A stretch of DNA of 64,000 nucleotides, from contig JAWQUS010000020.1 of NCBI GenBank assembly GCA_036365455.1, positions 8,157,001 to 8,221,000 of the forward strand, written 5' to 3'. Below are positions 10,429-24,000 of this stretch, piece after piece. The notes below the pieces were generated by a model. That model ran no database searches and was not told the origin of the DNA. It worked only from the letters and a program-made list of their open reading frames with translations. Both the position numbers and the translations under genes were made by a program. Numbering within the stretch: the first letter of the stretch is position 1; the number at the start of each line of letters is the position of its first letter. The DNA is from Macrosoma leucophasiata (taxonomy: Eukaryota; Arthropoda; Insecta; Lepidoptera; Hedylidae).

Positions 10429-11333
10429 ACGTTATGAACGTAAAAACGTTTCCTTGATTTTCATACCTGTTTACACCTGGCTGCGAAGAGGTGCGGCCAA
10501 GTGCGCAACGGCTGCCGTGATTTTTCAGAGTCTTTACATATATTGCCGTGAAGTGGACGATATTTTATTGAAAAAACAAGTCAAATTTTGTCCCAAAAAT
10601 AAAAAAAATAAATTTATTTAAAAATACTTGCGGCCACATTTTGATAGGCAACCTAGTGGATTTATATTCTCTGGATCATAAATATGCGTAAAAAATGGGT
10701 TTGCAGCATAAACTCGATGAACGAAATGTTTGTGTTATGGGATCTTAACCTATTAGGTACACTTTTTCCCAATCTCTTAATCGTAGGTTCTGATATTTTA
10801 TTTACTTATCTCATTCATTTCACGTCAATTTACGGTTGAGAGTAATAGTTAGAGTTGATACACCCCAATAGACTCTAAATGTATGTATGTATCTTCACGC
10901 CAGGTCCCTAACGGGGTAGGCAGAGAGTGTAGAGCGCCAGATATCCCGGTTCAGACAAACCTCTCGTGCCTCGTCTACCTTCATCATTCTCTTCTTAGAC
11001 TCTAAATAATTTAATTAATTACTTTAATATTACTTGCAAGTTCAGGTTAGTAATAAAATAAGACAATCTAATAAAGATAGAGTTGAATTTCTAAAAACCG
11101 ATGAGGTTAGGATTTGCAAGAAGGTATGTGGGCTATTGTATAGAAGAAATAAACATGTTTCTGAAGAAATATCAGCTTTATTAATAAGGTGTTAGTTTTA
11201 ATTGCGCAAAGCACAAAGAGAGTTATAATTATGTTATAACACTCAGATTACAAATTATATACATTTATTCAAATCCAAAATTAAGACTACAAAATGTATT
11301 TTATAGGATTATATTATATATATAGTAATTAAC
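10429..11333. other. intergenic, nothing firm
   Basis: A short repeat-like segment near 10885-10990 (TCTTCACGCCAGGTCCCTAA, GTAGGCAGAG) resembles tails of other lepidopteran repeats. No gene is supported. Confidence 0.4.
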
Positions 11334-11638
11334 TGCCTCAGTAGCGTAGTGGTAGCAGGCCACTACTATTGCGCTGGAGGTCCTGGGTTCGATTCCCGGG
11401 TCGGGGACTATCAGAGATAACGGTTTAAAATCCTTTATCTATGCTTCTATTGGGATTTTTCCATTTAAGGAAGTTTCCCAGTACCCCGGAGTTTGGTAAT
11501 GTGCCCGGAGATGGCAACAGGTTCGCCACCTGTTACATGGGCCAAAACGTAACCGGCGAGTCGTGGGTGTTTGCATGTATGATTGAATGCATGCATTTAC
11601 CTCTGCCTACCCCTTCGGGGATTACAGGAAGTTACGTT
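11334..11638 (+). mobile_element. tRNA-derived SINE (family S), copy c
   Basis: Full-length copy: the head TGCCTCAGTAGCGTAGTGG contains a pol III A box (TAGCGTAGTGG). The B box GGTTCGATTCC is at about 11386, followed by the unrelated body and the CTACCCCTTCGGGGATTACA tail. Confidence 0.88.
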
Positions 11639-13465
11639 TATATAATAATGTGAATTAATTATTAATAGACAAAGCATATTGTTGTGGCAAAGCAAAATCA
11701 TACAAAACCTATCTATTTATTCTAAATATGTAATATTTATCAAAGTATCAATACTTAAACAGTCAAGTATTCATACTTAATCCATTTTATCTTTTACGAA
11801 CTGTAAATGTAAATGCAATGAAATTTCAGTATTTATTTTTATTTATTTATTTAACAATTTACATTGTGTTTGAAATTACAGTTCCAAGCTTGTCAGTAAC
11901 AGTGCATGCACATAACAATTCCCTAACACAAAATTTTATTTATTGTAGCAGCAGCAACATTTTTTATTTAAAAAATCACAAACAAATCACATCTAAACAT
12001 ATTAATCTAGGTTCTATAAATCTCACAATCTTCCGATCCATCAATTATATCTACAAAAATAAATATATATATAAGTACATATTTATATATGTATCCATGA
12101 ATCTATTTAGCTATCTAACAATCGATCAATCTTTTAATTTCTATCTTTATCTATATTCTTTTAACTCAATTTATTATTCTTACCATCACTCAATATAAAC
12201 CTCAATCTCTCAATCTATAAATGTCAACATACATATATGTACTACAGTCCATACATCCGCCTGTCCTTCCATCCTTCCATCCGTCCGTCATAAATTAGGC
12301 ATGTAAGTACATGCATCAAATAAACCTTTATATCTGTATAATATTATAAAGGTTCCTAGGTTTATTCATATACATAAAAGTAGAAAGAGAGGCCCGGGTG
12401 GACCGGGTAAGAAGTGCCCGCCCCAGAATTTATACTTTCAAAAAAATGTAAGGCTGAAATTCATGCCGTTGTTGCTTTATATCCGATACAGTGTCCTCCT
12501 GGAAATCATCATTAGATACATCCATGTTGATATAGTACATAGTCATAAGTACCTAGTCATAACACAATTGCATTAGATACAAGTTCTCCAAGGCCTTGAT
12601 ATAATTGTAAGTCGCTGTGGCTGGTCATTGTGTGTAATTATAATATACAGTGATGATGCATTATATGATTCGTTTGAAAAGAAACGTGAACGATTTAGCG
12701 AAATAACAAATACTTGCGCATTGAGCATTCGCTTTGGTCAAACTGTCAATGAAATTAAAGAAATAAAACAATAGTCAATTAAAGCATGTGTACATCTCCT
12801 TTTTTTTTAACAACGCGCTAATAATCGGATAGATTAGCCTATTGTTTGATAGATCATTAAAATGATTTTTTTTTTCTGATCAATCGTTAAATTAATTAAT
12901 TATCGGTTCTCGTTATAGCTTAATCGTGATTATTGTTAGGGCAAGTGATGTAGTTAATTTAAAAGTGCCATATGTAGAATTAGATGTAATCTATCTCTGC
13001 CAACCCCACTGGGTCACACTAGAAGTATATAAGTAAGTAGATAAACTATACCTAAGCACTCGTTCTCTGTACCGTGCCGCAGCTTAAAAAATTAGGATTG
13101 CCATGATGGTAGCCAAATTTGTAGAGAAGTGGCACTTTAAGAAGAAGAAGATAAAGATAAACTATTAAAAAGATAATAATATAAATATAAAGGACTCCGT
13201 TGTGGGATGTACCCAGCGACAACAGCACCCCAGAAAGGTTGAGAAATCGATGGATGAACCTATAACGGTTGACTCGAATGTAGGTCAATTAAAATTATAT
13301 GTATATTTTATAATGTGTGAGAGGTTTAAAACGGTAGGTAACGATGAAGTAATATGGATCATACTTGATCTCTGCAAAATTTCTTAGGATGTTAAAGTTT
13401 CAAAGAATTAGCAAACATATTATAAGTTATTATAACTAACATTTAGAGAGAGCATCATTATTTTT
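11639..13465. other. intergenic between SINE and OBP-A
   Basis: Very AT-rich, with a TATCTAT-type low-complexity stretch near 12050-12300 and a short repeat-like segment near 13060-13135 (GCCGCAGCTTAAAAAATTAG). No gene is supported. Confidence 0.4.
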
Positions 13466-14903
13466 TTAAGCAAAAATGAAATTCTTTGGATTATCCTCAT
13501 AGATACATTTTGCCGTCCAGAACGAAGCCTCACAGAGATCCTTATATTTCTTAGCTGTAAAAAGAAACAAAATATATTATTTTTATTATTTCATTTAATA
13601 TTAGAAGATATTTGTGCATACTGCAGTATCTCCACCAATTGTTCAACAGTTGTTAGGGATACTGCAGTGTAGACATTGTTGAATATCATTAACAATATCA
13701 AAAATAACTGTGATAAAGTTAAAAAAACTCTTTTATCGCCTGACTAGCGATTATTCTATGACTTATACAACATGTAACAGGATAGAATGTACAACCCGAA
13801 ACTAGTTAATTCAGAATCGATAACCGAATCGATTTCAGACATTTTTTTATATGGTCTATTACCTTAATTATGGTCACTCATTTGGTGAACAATCAATATA
13901 AACGAAAATGAGACGAACGTCTATCCAAAATAAAATGCTAGTCTCAACAAGTTTATTAGAACTCGATGAGACGTGCTTTTTATCATAAATAATAATTAAC
14001 AAAATAAAATGGTGGAAAAAAAAAATCTTATTACTAGCGAGTGTTAAATAAGAGGAACGCAAATTACGCTACATCACTTTTTTTCGGTTCGTGTTTTATG
14101 TGTAACCGTAGGTAGAGGTAGGGTAAGCATGCATAGGGTGTGCATACTGTTCGTTCAAATTGGGGACAACTTATTTCTTAAATAAAAAATATTAAATACA
14201 TAAACATGTAATTTCAGTTCATATATTATGATTATAACTCGATTTTGTAATCGAGGTGTTAGATAGTGTGCATTATTCCCGTTACACGTTGTATAACTTA
14301 TTTAGTAGTGTATGAATACAATTTCCTAGTTTCTTAGATACTTGTCACCTATTAATTTATAGTTGAGGCACTTATCATACAGTTTGTTGGAATTAATAGC
14401 ACCAATTTTTAGGTAATAATTTGCTACAATAATATAGAGTTATCGGGTAATACTGTCCACATGTTGGATGTATAATTTATCATTTGGGTGATCAACAATC
14501 CTAAATGATAAATAAATTAATAAGTAAGATAAAATATACATTCAAAGCTATATTCTTTAAAAGAACCTTAATACGATATTCTGAACAAAAATGTAAACGT
14601 ATGAGCAAACAAACATTATGGACCACTCACAAAACAAAAAAATAAGATTTTGGACAAAATTATGCTAAGTAGGTAGGTAGATATAGGTGGATAAAATACT
14701 TACATATATCTTTGCATTTTTCTATAGATGCTTTCATGGCGTCTTTACATTCTGGGGGAAACATTATGTCCACTTGTTTTAACGAAGCTTCGTAATTTAA
14801 TTTATTGTTCTTAACCTAAAAATTATTAATATATTAGGAGACATAAAGGAGGTCATAAATTGACATTCGAATATAATCTTAAATATGTCTAATATCTTAT
14901 ATA

Positions 14904-14962
<59 letters not shown>

Positions 14963-17439
14963 TATATATATATATATGTATATATATATATACAAATCAA
15001 TTGCTGTTCGGTAGTCTCGTTAAAACTCGAGAACGGCTCAACCGATTTGGCTAATTTTGGTTTTATATTATTTTTGGAAGTCCAGGGAAGGTTAAAGAAG
15101 AAGGTTAAGAAAATATGAAGAAGTTGAAGGGAAGTAGTAAAAACCACAATTTCATTTTCCCATACAAATAGTCCGTATCTATCAAACCTTTGACACATTA
15201 TTTAATTGTGAGGCAAAGTTTGCCGGGTCAGCTAGTAATATTTTCATTTACGTACAATTTGTGTCATCTGGTAAATGCAAGCTATGTAGCACATCACTTT
15301 TTTGTCTTCAATAAATTTTCCTTTTTCTATATCTCCTATTAAATCTGGAAATAAATGTATTTGTTTAATAAATTGTAATTTACCTTAAAAAAAAAACAAT
15401 TACAACTGACTAACTGTACCTTCTGCGACATCGTTTTTTGCCATACAATTCTTTTTTAACATTTTCGCTGAATTCTTTAATTGCTGTCTGGACATCTGTG
15501 TAATTTCAAAACATTAAAATATTACAAAAAAGTACTCACTACTTACTAACTAAAGAAATCACCATCGTATAATACAAATACTGAATTTGTATTATACGAT
15601 GGTGATTTTTTACATTCAATTCTAGATATATTCGAAATTCGTATTCACGGATCAAGTTAAATATATTTATTTATTCGCATACAGTACAATAAGTGTACTT
15701 AGATATGGTTACTAATTATTATATATTATTAAGAAGATTATTATATATCATGTAGAAGCGCGCATGGCCCAGCGGCTGGTGTAGATCGTAAGCGATCTGC
15801 TCGGTTAAGCACTACGGGCGCGGTCGGGTAGTGTGATGGGTGACCGCTAGTGGCAAATTAAATGCGCGTTTCCGTGCTTCGGAGGGCACGTTAAGCCGTC
15901 GGTCCCGGTTGCAATCGATGGATAGCAGTCGTTATACCTTGTCGGAGGCCTTATGGGCGGTTTGAAAAACATCCGACAGTGGGTTGGCCACCAACCCACC
16001 CACCTCCACCAATCCGCATTGGAGCAGCGTGGTGGAGTAAGCTCCAGGCCTCCCCCCAAAAAGGGGAGAGACTCGTGCCCAGCAGTGGGACGTATAATGG
16101 GTTGCCACTATTATTATTATATTATTATATATTAATAAATCAACAAGACTTTATTAATATAGATTTAATGTAAATATAGAAATGCAAGTTGCAAATCGTG
16201 ACTCGACTCAACAACATTACTCTGATATGAACAAAGTGGAAAAATATGTTATCCATACATTGAATTGAAATATTGCGAACATTAATTATGCATGTAATAA
16301 TATCAATATAAGTTCTTTTTTTAAAGATTAAGTCACGCATATTCATTCTACGCACATACCTACGACTTGAAATTTGCTGCACAATAAAGAATTTGGCTTG
16401 TTTAATCTAAATAGTCGGTCTCTCGGCTCATGCAAAACTCGATAATTATTATCAGAAATCGAAAACGAAAATGTGTTTTTTATCTATAGTGTAAGTTTTC
16501 AAATTGGGTGTGGGAACTTTTGTGTTGAGTTGCTGTAATTTACAAAGAAGCCACTGACTGCAATATTTCATTATGTAGTCACATCTGATTCACTTTCCCC
16601 GTAAAAATCATCTAAAATCTTTTTTACAATGATCTTATAGGTAAGGATTACGGTATCGTCAATCGATTAGGTAAGGGTATAATTCATTAAGTACACCATT
16701 CACTATCCCGCCTTGCAGTTGGGTAATAATCCTGCAACAGTACTGATACTTACTTGTGTGATACTCCATGCTTCCCAGTCGTGTTAAATTTAAATTAAAC
16801 ATCAAATAAAATCGCCTAAATTTGTAAAGTTCAGGTTCTTTTTATATGTAAGTTAACACTTAGTATAGTATACTTAGAACTAATCATTAATCCGTGGTTG
16901 TTATGTCTCTGTGATAGTTATTACGTGGCAATACTAAAATAATTAAATAAAAAACTAGTAACTATGGTAGTTAAATAAAAAAAACTTCATTTTTATTTAG
17001 TAAATGTACGAATCATTTTAAAACGACTGGGAGGCACATGTGATGTATCAGATATCAGTACTGTTACAGGATAGCAAGGCAGGACAGTGAATAGTGCACT
17101 TTAGTACAATAAACAAATACTTTTTTGACAAACTATGTTTCGCGTCTCGAAAAAAAAAAAATTAATGATTATCCAAAAAAAGGATTAATCAAAATAACTT
17201 TCGCTCGCAAAATTTTCAAATAGTAGGTGTGTATTTTTGGCATCGATGGAACTCACCACTTGCATAACAATATTACACTACTTATATATAATTCTGCCAT
17301 AAATAGCGACGCAAACTACAATATCAATTGTTATATTACCACTAAGTGTTAATTTAACAAAAGTGTTTTTACTCACTGCATCGGTGTCACTCACTAGTAC
17401 AGTAGCTATGATCAACATACAAAAATCACGACGATCCAT
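13466..17439 (-). CDS. OBP-A, classic odorant-binding protein
   Basis: Five coding exons on the minus strand: 17439-17377, 15495-15420, 15344-15256, 14815-14704 and 13554-13466; 429 nt, 142 aa, all with GT/AG sites and matching phases (0,1,0,1). Exon 1 encodes a 21-residue signal peptide (MDRRDFCMLIIATVLVSDTD...). The mature protein begins MSRQQLKNSAKMLKKNC. Cysteine spacing is C1-26-C2-3-C3-40-C4-10-C5-8-C6 (CYIAC for C2/C3), the classic insect OBP pattern. An extra cysteine in FPPEC (exon 4) could be a free thiol. OBPs are secreted carriers of odorants or other small hydrophobic ligands. The C-terminus ends PKNFIFA. Closest in this window to OBP-B and D; family resemblance to LUSH/OBP72-like proteins is from general knowledge. 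Confidence 0.93.
14895..15235 (+). mobile_element. Helitron in intron 3 of OBP-A
   Basis: Begins A|TCTTATATAT, runs through a long TA tract (about 14897-14990) and ends GCCGGGTCAGCTAG|T. The end lies 20 bases inside the intron from exon 3 (exon edge 15256, donor GTACGT 15255-15250). Its body shares the GAACGGCTCAACCGATTTGG block with other insect repeats. The 5' boundary inside the TA tract is inferred. Confidence 0.6.
14897..14990. repeat. TA dinucleotide microsatellite
   Basis: About 90 bases of nearly pure TA with a few interruptions, probably an expansion of the TA-rich 5' end of the Helitron. Confidence 0.9.
15556..15608. repeat. perfect 24-bp inverted repeat in OBP-A intron 1
   Basis: Arm 15556-15579 is the exact reverse complement of 15585-15608, with a 5-base loop (ACTGA). 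It starts 60 bases inside the intron from exon 2. No transposon ends are visible around it. Confidence 0.9.
15752..16125 (+). mobile_element. 5S rRNA-derived SINE (family V), copy 1
   Basis: The segment GGTTAAGCACTACGGGCGCG followed by GTGATGGGTGACCGCTAG corresponds to the 5S rRNA internal promoter region (A box/intermediate element and C box, GATGGGTGACC). It is followed by a LINE-like tail (GTGCTTCGGAGGGCACGTTA, CCAGCAGTGGGACGT) and an ATT-repeat end. It sits in intron 1 of OBP-A. The 5S match is from memory of insect 5S sequence. Confidence 0.75.
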
Positions 17440-18026
17440 CTTCAATTTTGCACTAAGCGTGTATACTGTTTTCTTATTAATGCGAAAAGTCAAAAGCTGA
17501 GCCAAAGACTGTGTGTTTTACAGTTTAACAAACGATATAAAGGTTGCTTGATTATAGGACAGCAATTTTAATAGACATGTATCTTAGGTAAACACAAGTC
17601 AATTTTAAATACGCTGGTGTTCGTTTGTGTTCCTACTTCCTTTATTTGTGTTTGTTTTTACCTCCTTTCCTACATTTGTGCCATGATAAAACACAATTGG
17701 ACAAGATGCATCATGCAAAATACAGCTGACTAATCAAATTCATTTCAAATCTGTGGCAGTTAAAGCTTGGAATAAATCTGGCAAAAATGTTTTATTCTCA
17801 TTTAATTTAAAGTGGTATTTTATAATACAATTTCGTTCCAAAATAAAAAAATGGTATAATTTTTTACCAGAACAGACAACAAATAACTTTGGTTTTTATC
17901 TCTTTATTTGCAGATTCAAAAACAAACAAAACAAACTTGACAGCTTCTTTATTGACATAATCAAAAAAATAAACACTGAAGTGGAGACAAACGTTATGTA
18001 TCTTTTTCCCTTAAACATATTAGAAA
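17440..18026. other. OBP-A to OBP-B spacer
   Basis: 587 bases between the start codon of A and the stop codon of B. It must hold A's promoter and B's 3' end. A minus-strand AATAAA at 17953-17948 lies 74 bases past the B stop codon and is the likely polyadenylation signal of B. Confidence 0.5.
17507..17541 (-). promoter_or_regulatory. candidate core promoter of OBP-A
   Basis: TTTATAT at 17541-17535 and an ACAGT initiator-like site at about 17511-17507, spaced about 31 nt, upstream of ATG 17439. This would give a 5' leader of about 70 nt. Motif-based only. Confidence 0.35.
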
Positions 18027-21000
18027 TCATGGAAATATGAAGTTCGCCGGATCAACATCGTACATGCATTTAGCGGTCCAATACGACGCTTCACATAAAT
18101 CTTTATATTTTTTTGCTGAAATAGAAAGGGAGAATTATATTCTATATCTCATAATGTAATTATATTAATTACTGATGGAAGATAGATTTTACTGGTGGTA
18201 GAGCTCCAGTGACGGAGCTCGTGGGCGTAGGCACCACTGCATTGCCTTATTCTACTTGCTGCTAATATTTTTATTATTGTTCAGCGCAATAGTATTCCAA
18301 TAAGATGTAAGTAATGTATGGCTCTGTAATTTCTGACATAGAGATATAACAGCTTAGACCACAGAAGTGGCAACGCATCTACATTGAAATATCTGGTTAT
18401 TATGTAGGTAGATGTTACAGGCTACAGCATTTACTTGCCATCAATGTGAACTGTATGCTTGTTTGCAGCTTTATTATTTTACATTTTACAGAACATTATA
18501 AAGAAAGCCTCTAAGTATTAAGCCAATGGAGCCATGTTGCTCATGGAGTAGGGTTGCTGAGGATTCCTCTTCCTCTTCCTCATAATGAGGAAGTTCCGCA
18601 ATATTTTGGGTTCCTCAACCGTTTCCGCATCCTCAAAAATTAAAATAAAAAAATCCTCTTCCGCTAGCGCTTCCTCAAAATTTAAGAGGAATTTATGAGG
18701 AATTTTGTTGCGCATGCACGTCGCGTATCGATGGCAACGCACACGACGCAGCACGGTGCCAGGCCGAACAGGCGAGCGAGACCTTCCCACCCGCCACCGG
18801 CGCTGTTCCTTGATTGTTTGTTTTAATTTTATTGACATACATTATTTTGTTGTTACGCGTACTCAACTTAAAAAATCGAAATATTCGGGGCTTTACAGAA
18901 CTGTATCTTTACAATACCTATCTTCTCTTCCATCAAATGTACCAGCAAACGACTTTTTAGCAATGCGGTATTGGTGCGGTATTGATGAGCTATAAAACCG
19001 GTTGTTAGGGAAACAGCGTCCAAATATTTTTTTTATAAAAATTCACCTCCCTGTTTAAAATAAATTTCGATTAATAGATTCGATTATATTAATATTCATA
19101 TCTTTTATTTTGATTAATAATATTCGACTTAAATACCTAATTAACAAAGAAATAAAGACTGCATTCTTATTTTCATTTCAATTCCTAAATGAAATTGTGT
19201 CATTTACTCATCTTTTTTTTTGGTGTGCGTGTGTTTTTTTTATGTCTGTAGGTTGACAGACAAGCAGACGGGCCACTTGATGGAAAGTAGTCACCATCGC
19301 CTATGAACATTTGCAACACCAGGGGAGTTGCCAACGCGCTGCCAGCCCTGAAGGACTCCTTTGACGCCATTTTTGAAGAACCTCTTAATGTAGCGCCTAG
19401 GGAATACCTCAGAGGGAAGTTCGTTCCACAATTTACACGTTCTGGGCAAGAACGAACGTAAAAACCGCACCGTTGAGCACTGCTAGGTGTCCAGTCGGTG
19501 TTTGTGGAACTTCTCTCTTCGGCGGGTAGTACGGTGTAGGAAAATAGATGGTAGCACCATGTCAAACAGTTCAGCAGAGCACTCACCACTGTAGAGACGG
19601 TACAACACGCACATACTCCCAATGTCTCTGCGTAGGCTCAGATGTTCGAGCCTGTCAGTAAGTCCTGAATCGTTAACAATACGAACGGCGCGTTTTTGTA
19701 GGGAGTCAAGTGGACCAAGCTAGTATTTGGGGGCTCCCACCCACAAATGAGTATGAGTAGTAGTAGCTGCCCCGAAGTGAAAGTGAATACTGCCTAGCTT
19801 TGTTAAGCACCCCTAGCTTTTTGGATGCCAACTTGGTCTTACACTCAATGTGACTCCCGAATTGCACTTCGTTCGATATGTCAACGCCCAGGATACCGAT
19901 ACTCTTACCAACGGCGATCCGAATGCCCTGGAACTGTGGTGCTACAATGAATGGCGTTTTTTTAGCGGTGAACGTGCAGACTTGTGTCCTCGTGGGGTTG
20001 AACTGCATTAAATTAAGTCGACCCCAATCCGAGACCCGCTCCAGAGAGTGCTCGATTTCAGACACAAGTCTAGTCCTTTCCTCGATAAGTGTCCGAGAGG
20101 CATTTGCACGGCTAGTGTAGTGTGCATATCCCGTACTATCATCGGTATAGCAATGAAAATTGGAGTTTTCCTCCAACATTTGATGTGCATGCAGAAGAAA
20201 AAGCGTGGGAGATAGCACAGAGCCTTGCGGCACACCAGCGTTGATAGGTAGTCTGTCTGAGCGCTGACAGTCAACTAAGACTTGTATATAACGCTCAGAC
20301 AGAAAGCTGGCTGTCCAGTTGCATAGCCTCTCGGGAAGACCGTAGGATGGAAGTTTCGCGAGAAGTGCCCTGTGCCAGACCCGGTCAAAGGCCTTAGCAA
20401 TGTCGTTGTGTAGATATGTCACTGAACTCGTCCTTAACTGCTGGACCATTTTAATTATTCTTTATCGTATGTGTTTTGAGAATGGTTTAGATTTTAGATT
20501 CATAGTAAAAATAATTAAAAGAGCATTTGTAGTGGACCAACCACGTGCAGATTTTAGGTTGGGTCCGCTAGTATTTATATCTCAGTATCATACTCTTCTC
20601 ATCTTTCTGTAGCGCGCAAGGCCTCCCGGCTGGTGTAGAACGCAAGCGATCTACTCGATTAAGCGATACGGGTGCGGTCGGGTGTGTGACGGGTGACCAC
20701 TAGTGGCAAATTAAAATGCGCATTTTCGTGCTTCGGAGAGCAGGATGCCGACGGTCCCGGTTGCTATCGACAGATAGCAGTCGTTAAACCTTGTCTGAGG
20801 CTTTATGGGCGGTTTGAAAACATCCGACAGCGGGTTGGCCACTAAACCTTGCAAGTAACTCCTCCAACCCGCATTGGAGCAGCGTGGTGGAGTAAGCTCC
20901 AGACCTCCCCTCAAGAAGGGGAGAGACTCGTGCCCAGCAGTGAGACGTTTCAAGGGTTGCTATTATTATTATGTCATCTGCTTCCTCTTCCTCTTCCTCT

Positions 21001-24000
21001 TCCTCTTCCTCATCCTCTTCCTCATAATCACTTCCTCAACAACCCTATCATGGAGCAACTTAAGATGAGGCAACTATCAATTTTTTTTAATTTTCCTAAA
21101 AAAGTTGATAGTTGGTATAACGTTTACGGTTGCCGCAATTTTATGGAAATCTGTGAGCGACACTAGCATTTTTGGGCTCACGGCGCAAGGGAGGGGCGTG
21201 ATGATACCGGTATTTAAAGATGCCGGTTGCCACAACTGTCAATCGCAACGCGTTACCGGTATCATATAAAACAGTAACTAGTTGCGCCAATTAGGAACTA
21301 ACCTAGTCATCGATTACAGCAACTGAAAACTTTTGACGATCACCGGAACTCAAAACTCGAGTTGCTGTTTGTGCGCAGTCCAATTTAAATATAAAACTAT
21401 GTAAACAGCTAGTTGCCAGACAGTTGCCAGTTGCTGCAATATTTGCTCCATGTGCAAAGCGCCTTAAAGTTCACTGATATCGTGTGTCAGTTAGATGAAC
21501 TCATAATTTGTGACAATAGATGAGGTTTCAGAACTGGCAATGCAACTGCCTTCAAACTTTTAATGTATATGCACTCAGTGAGACGCCTATGGCGTATCCG
21601 TAACGGTTAGACATTACAACAATAATTTGCTATATAAGCAACTTACCAACACCTCTACATTTCTCAATAGTTTCTTTAACTGGATCCTTGAGTTCTGGTG
21701 GAAACATCATATCAACTTGTTTGATCATCGCATCGTGCATTATTTTGTTATTTTTAGCCTAGAAATATAAATAATATATATATTCCAGTATTATCCGTAA
21801 CCGTTGTTGACTCAGAAAAAAGATGAAATTTTAGAAAATACTAGCTGTAGCCCGCGGCTTCGCCCGCGTGGATGTCGTTTTATAAATATTTTTTCCTGAA
21901 TTGCTCTAAACCTTACGGAGCTCGAGACCTTTCCAACGAATGCAAAACCGTGGAAAACGGTTCGTGCGTTCTGGAGTTATAGCGTCAGGAAGGAAAACCC
22001 GACTTATTTTTATATTATAGACAAAACGTAATTTGATACGTCAGAAAATCCAAAGTCATAGTCCTTCCACGGCAGACTAAATAAGTAGGTACGTGTCAAA
22101 AATTACCGGACAATAAGGCTGAATCATATCGTTAGACATAATAATATACTACAAATGATTTTTATACTATGCGATTTTTTTTATATTTTATATTAATTAG
22201 GCCCGTGTCAAATTTCGTTCACGTCTCTGGTTAATTTTCCAAGCGGTTCGGTTCGCAGTTGTGTTTGACGAGTAGTTTACACTAAAATTTCACCGTGTAG
22301 GTAATATACACAGGTTGTTTTCCCTTAGCAAAACGATTTTAGCTTGGTAATATATACGATCTAAGAATCATTCTTTTTTTTAAGTTAGGTATGCTGTTTA
22401 AGGTGAGCTTATTTTGCTCTAAACATTTTGAATATTGACCGTTTTTTCACTTTATCGGCAGCGCTTGGTGGTTTGTGTGCACTAGTGCAAGTAGTAGGTC
22501 CATAGTAGTAGATACGTTACATTTAGAGAATTGCTATAATTTCTCACGCTTTTGAGATGATGGTCATTTTTATTAAATTATCTTTCTTAACTCTTATGTT
22601 TTGATAATACTTTTGAAGGCAAATCGTTCTGCCGCGGAAAAACAACCACTAACAATTTCACCGGTGATAGTAATTTTACATAAGCACTTTGGACTATGCT
22701 ACTATCACAGTTTAGGTACATACAGTAGGTTATCTCCTTTGATGTTTTGCAAAATGCCGTCCTCACCAATACAAACGCAAATTCATTAGGGTTGTCGCTT
22801 TTTTTCTTTTTAATTATGCATGTTGTTTATACGCATCAGTAGATACATTCTACAGACGAACAGAATTTTTGCAGTGCGAATATTTTTTCTGTTGATTCGG
22901 CATCTATGGTAGACTTGTATATAAAGTGGTATTTATTTTAATTTAATTTTAAATTCACTAATAATGGACAAAGGAGTTGTTTCTGTCTGAACAGTAAATG
23001 ATTTTAAAAGCTTCTGGTGTAAAATCATTATGTTCGGAATTATTTCTGTGAAGATTATTGACATCTCATCAATAATTAGTTTGGGAACCTCTGGTATTAA
23101 AAAGTTATCTCAATTATTTTGTTCTGACTTCATTTTGTGTAAAGTTGATTTTCATTGCATCTATAAATAGTTCGAAAACTTCTGGTCTTAATTTCTTCCT
23201 TGTAAATGCAGGATTATCCTGCAATTACGAGAGAGATTCATCAATTCAAATTTAATATATACGACTAGATTTTATACCTACCTACCTTAAAACTAGATCA
23301 GACTTACCGCTTGACTGACTGTATAGATGCAGGCAATATAACACATAACATTCCTTTCTTCCAAAAATTTCCCGCTACTTATGTCTCCCACTTGTTCTGC
23401 AATAGACATTTTATGTTTAGAAAAAAATAGGTATAAATATCAAATGATCATAACTAGGCATTCAAATTGAAGTCAATACGGCTGTCCCATTTCAAAACCA
23501 GTAAAGAGAGCGCTAGAACATCTTTCGGCTGTAGTGATGATTGGTATCTAAGGAGCGATAGAACGCTCAAACATCTTTCGCTTCGATTGAATAGTATATA
23601 AGTTATGTGAAAACCTATATACCTACTAACAATAATTGGCTGACTACTGGGTTTTGGCAAGGTAATATTGACTTGCTAGATTTCAAAATTCTCACGAGAT
23701 AAGAACAGAATTAAACTTTTCTGCTTAATTTGTAAATAATTTAAATAATTTAAGCAATATTTTTGTATTTGGTAGGTTTATTTCCTAGTTCAACTGTATA
23801 AAAAAAATGTTTTTAATTAAAATAGGTACCTATTATCTCGTAAATATAAAATAGTAAGTAAAAATCGACATTTACCCTTAAAAGCCACATGGAAAAGGAA
23901 ACCAGAAACATAATATAGCAAGGAATTAATTAGTTTTACTAACCTTCTGTTACATCGTTCTTCGGCATACAAGCTTTTTTCACAAGTTTCCCCGAGCTCT

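Larger units (their letters stand above)
18549..21047. mobile_element. hAT-type element with perfect 8-bp target duplication
   Basis: Terminal inverted repeats TAGGGTTGCTGAGG (18549) and the complement of TAGGGTTGTTGAGG (ending 21047) are flanked on both sides by TCATGGAG (18541-18548 and 21048-21055). Eight-base target duplications and TAGGG-type ends are characteristic of hAT. The termini carry TTCCTC hexamer arrays. The interior holds a LINE (19215-20450) and a 5S-SINE (20609-20974), inserted later. No transposase remains, so it is non-autonomous or gutted. Confidence 0.8.

Noticed and set aside
15780..15850. 5S rRNA gene
   Set aside because: Only the internal promoter region resembles 5S; the ends differ and the unit is followed by a LINE-like tail in three copies, so it is a SINE.
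18518..18838. Arg/Glu-rich 106-codon frame
   Set aside because: It lies across the hAT terminal repeat and TTCCTC arrays; low-complexity composition explains it.
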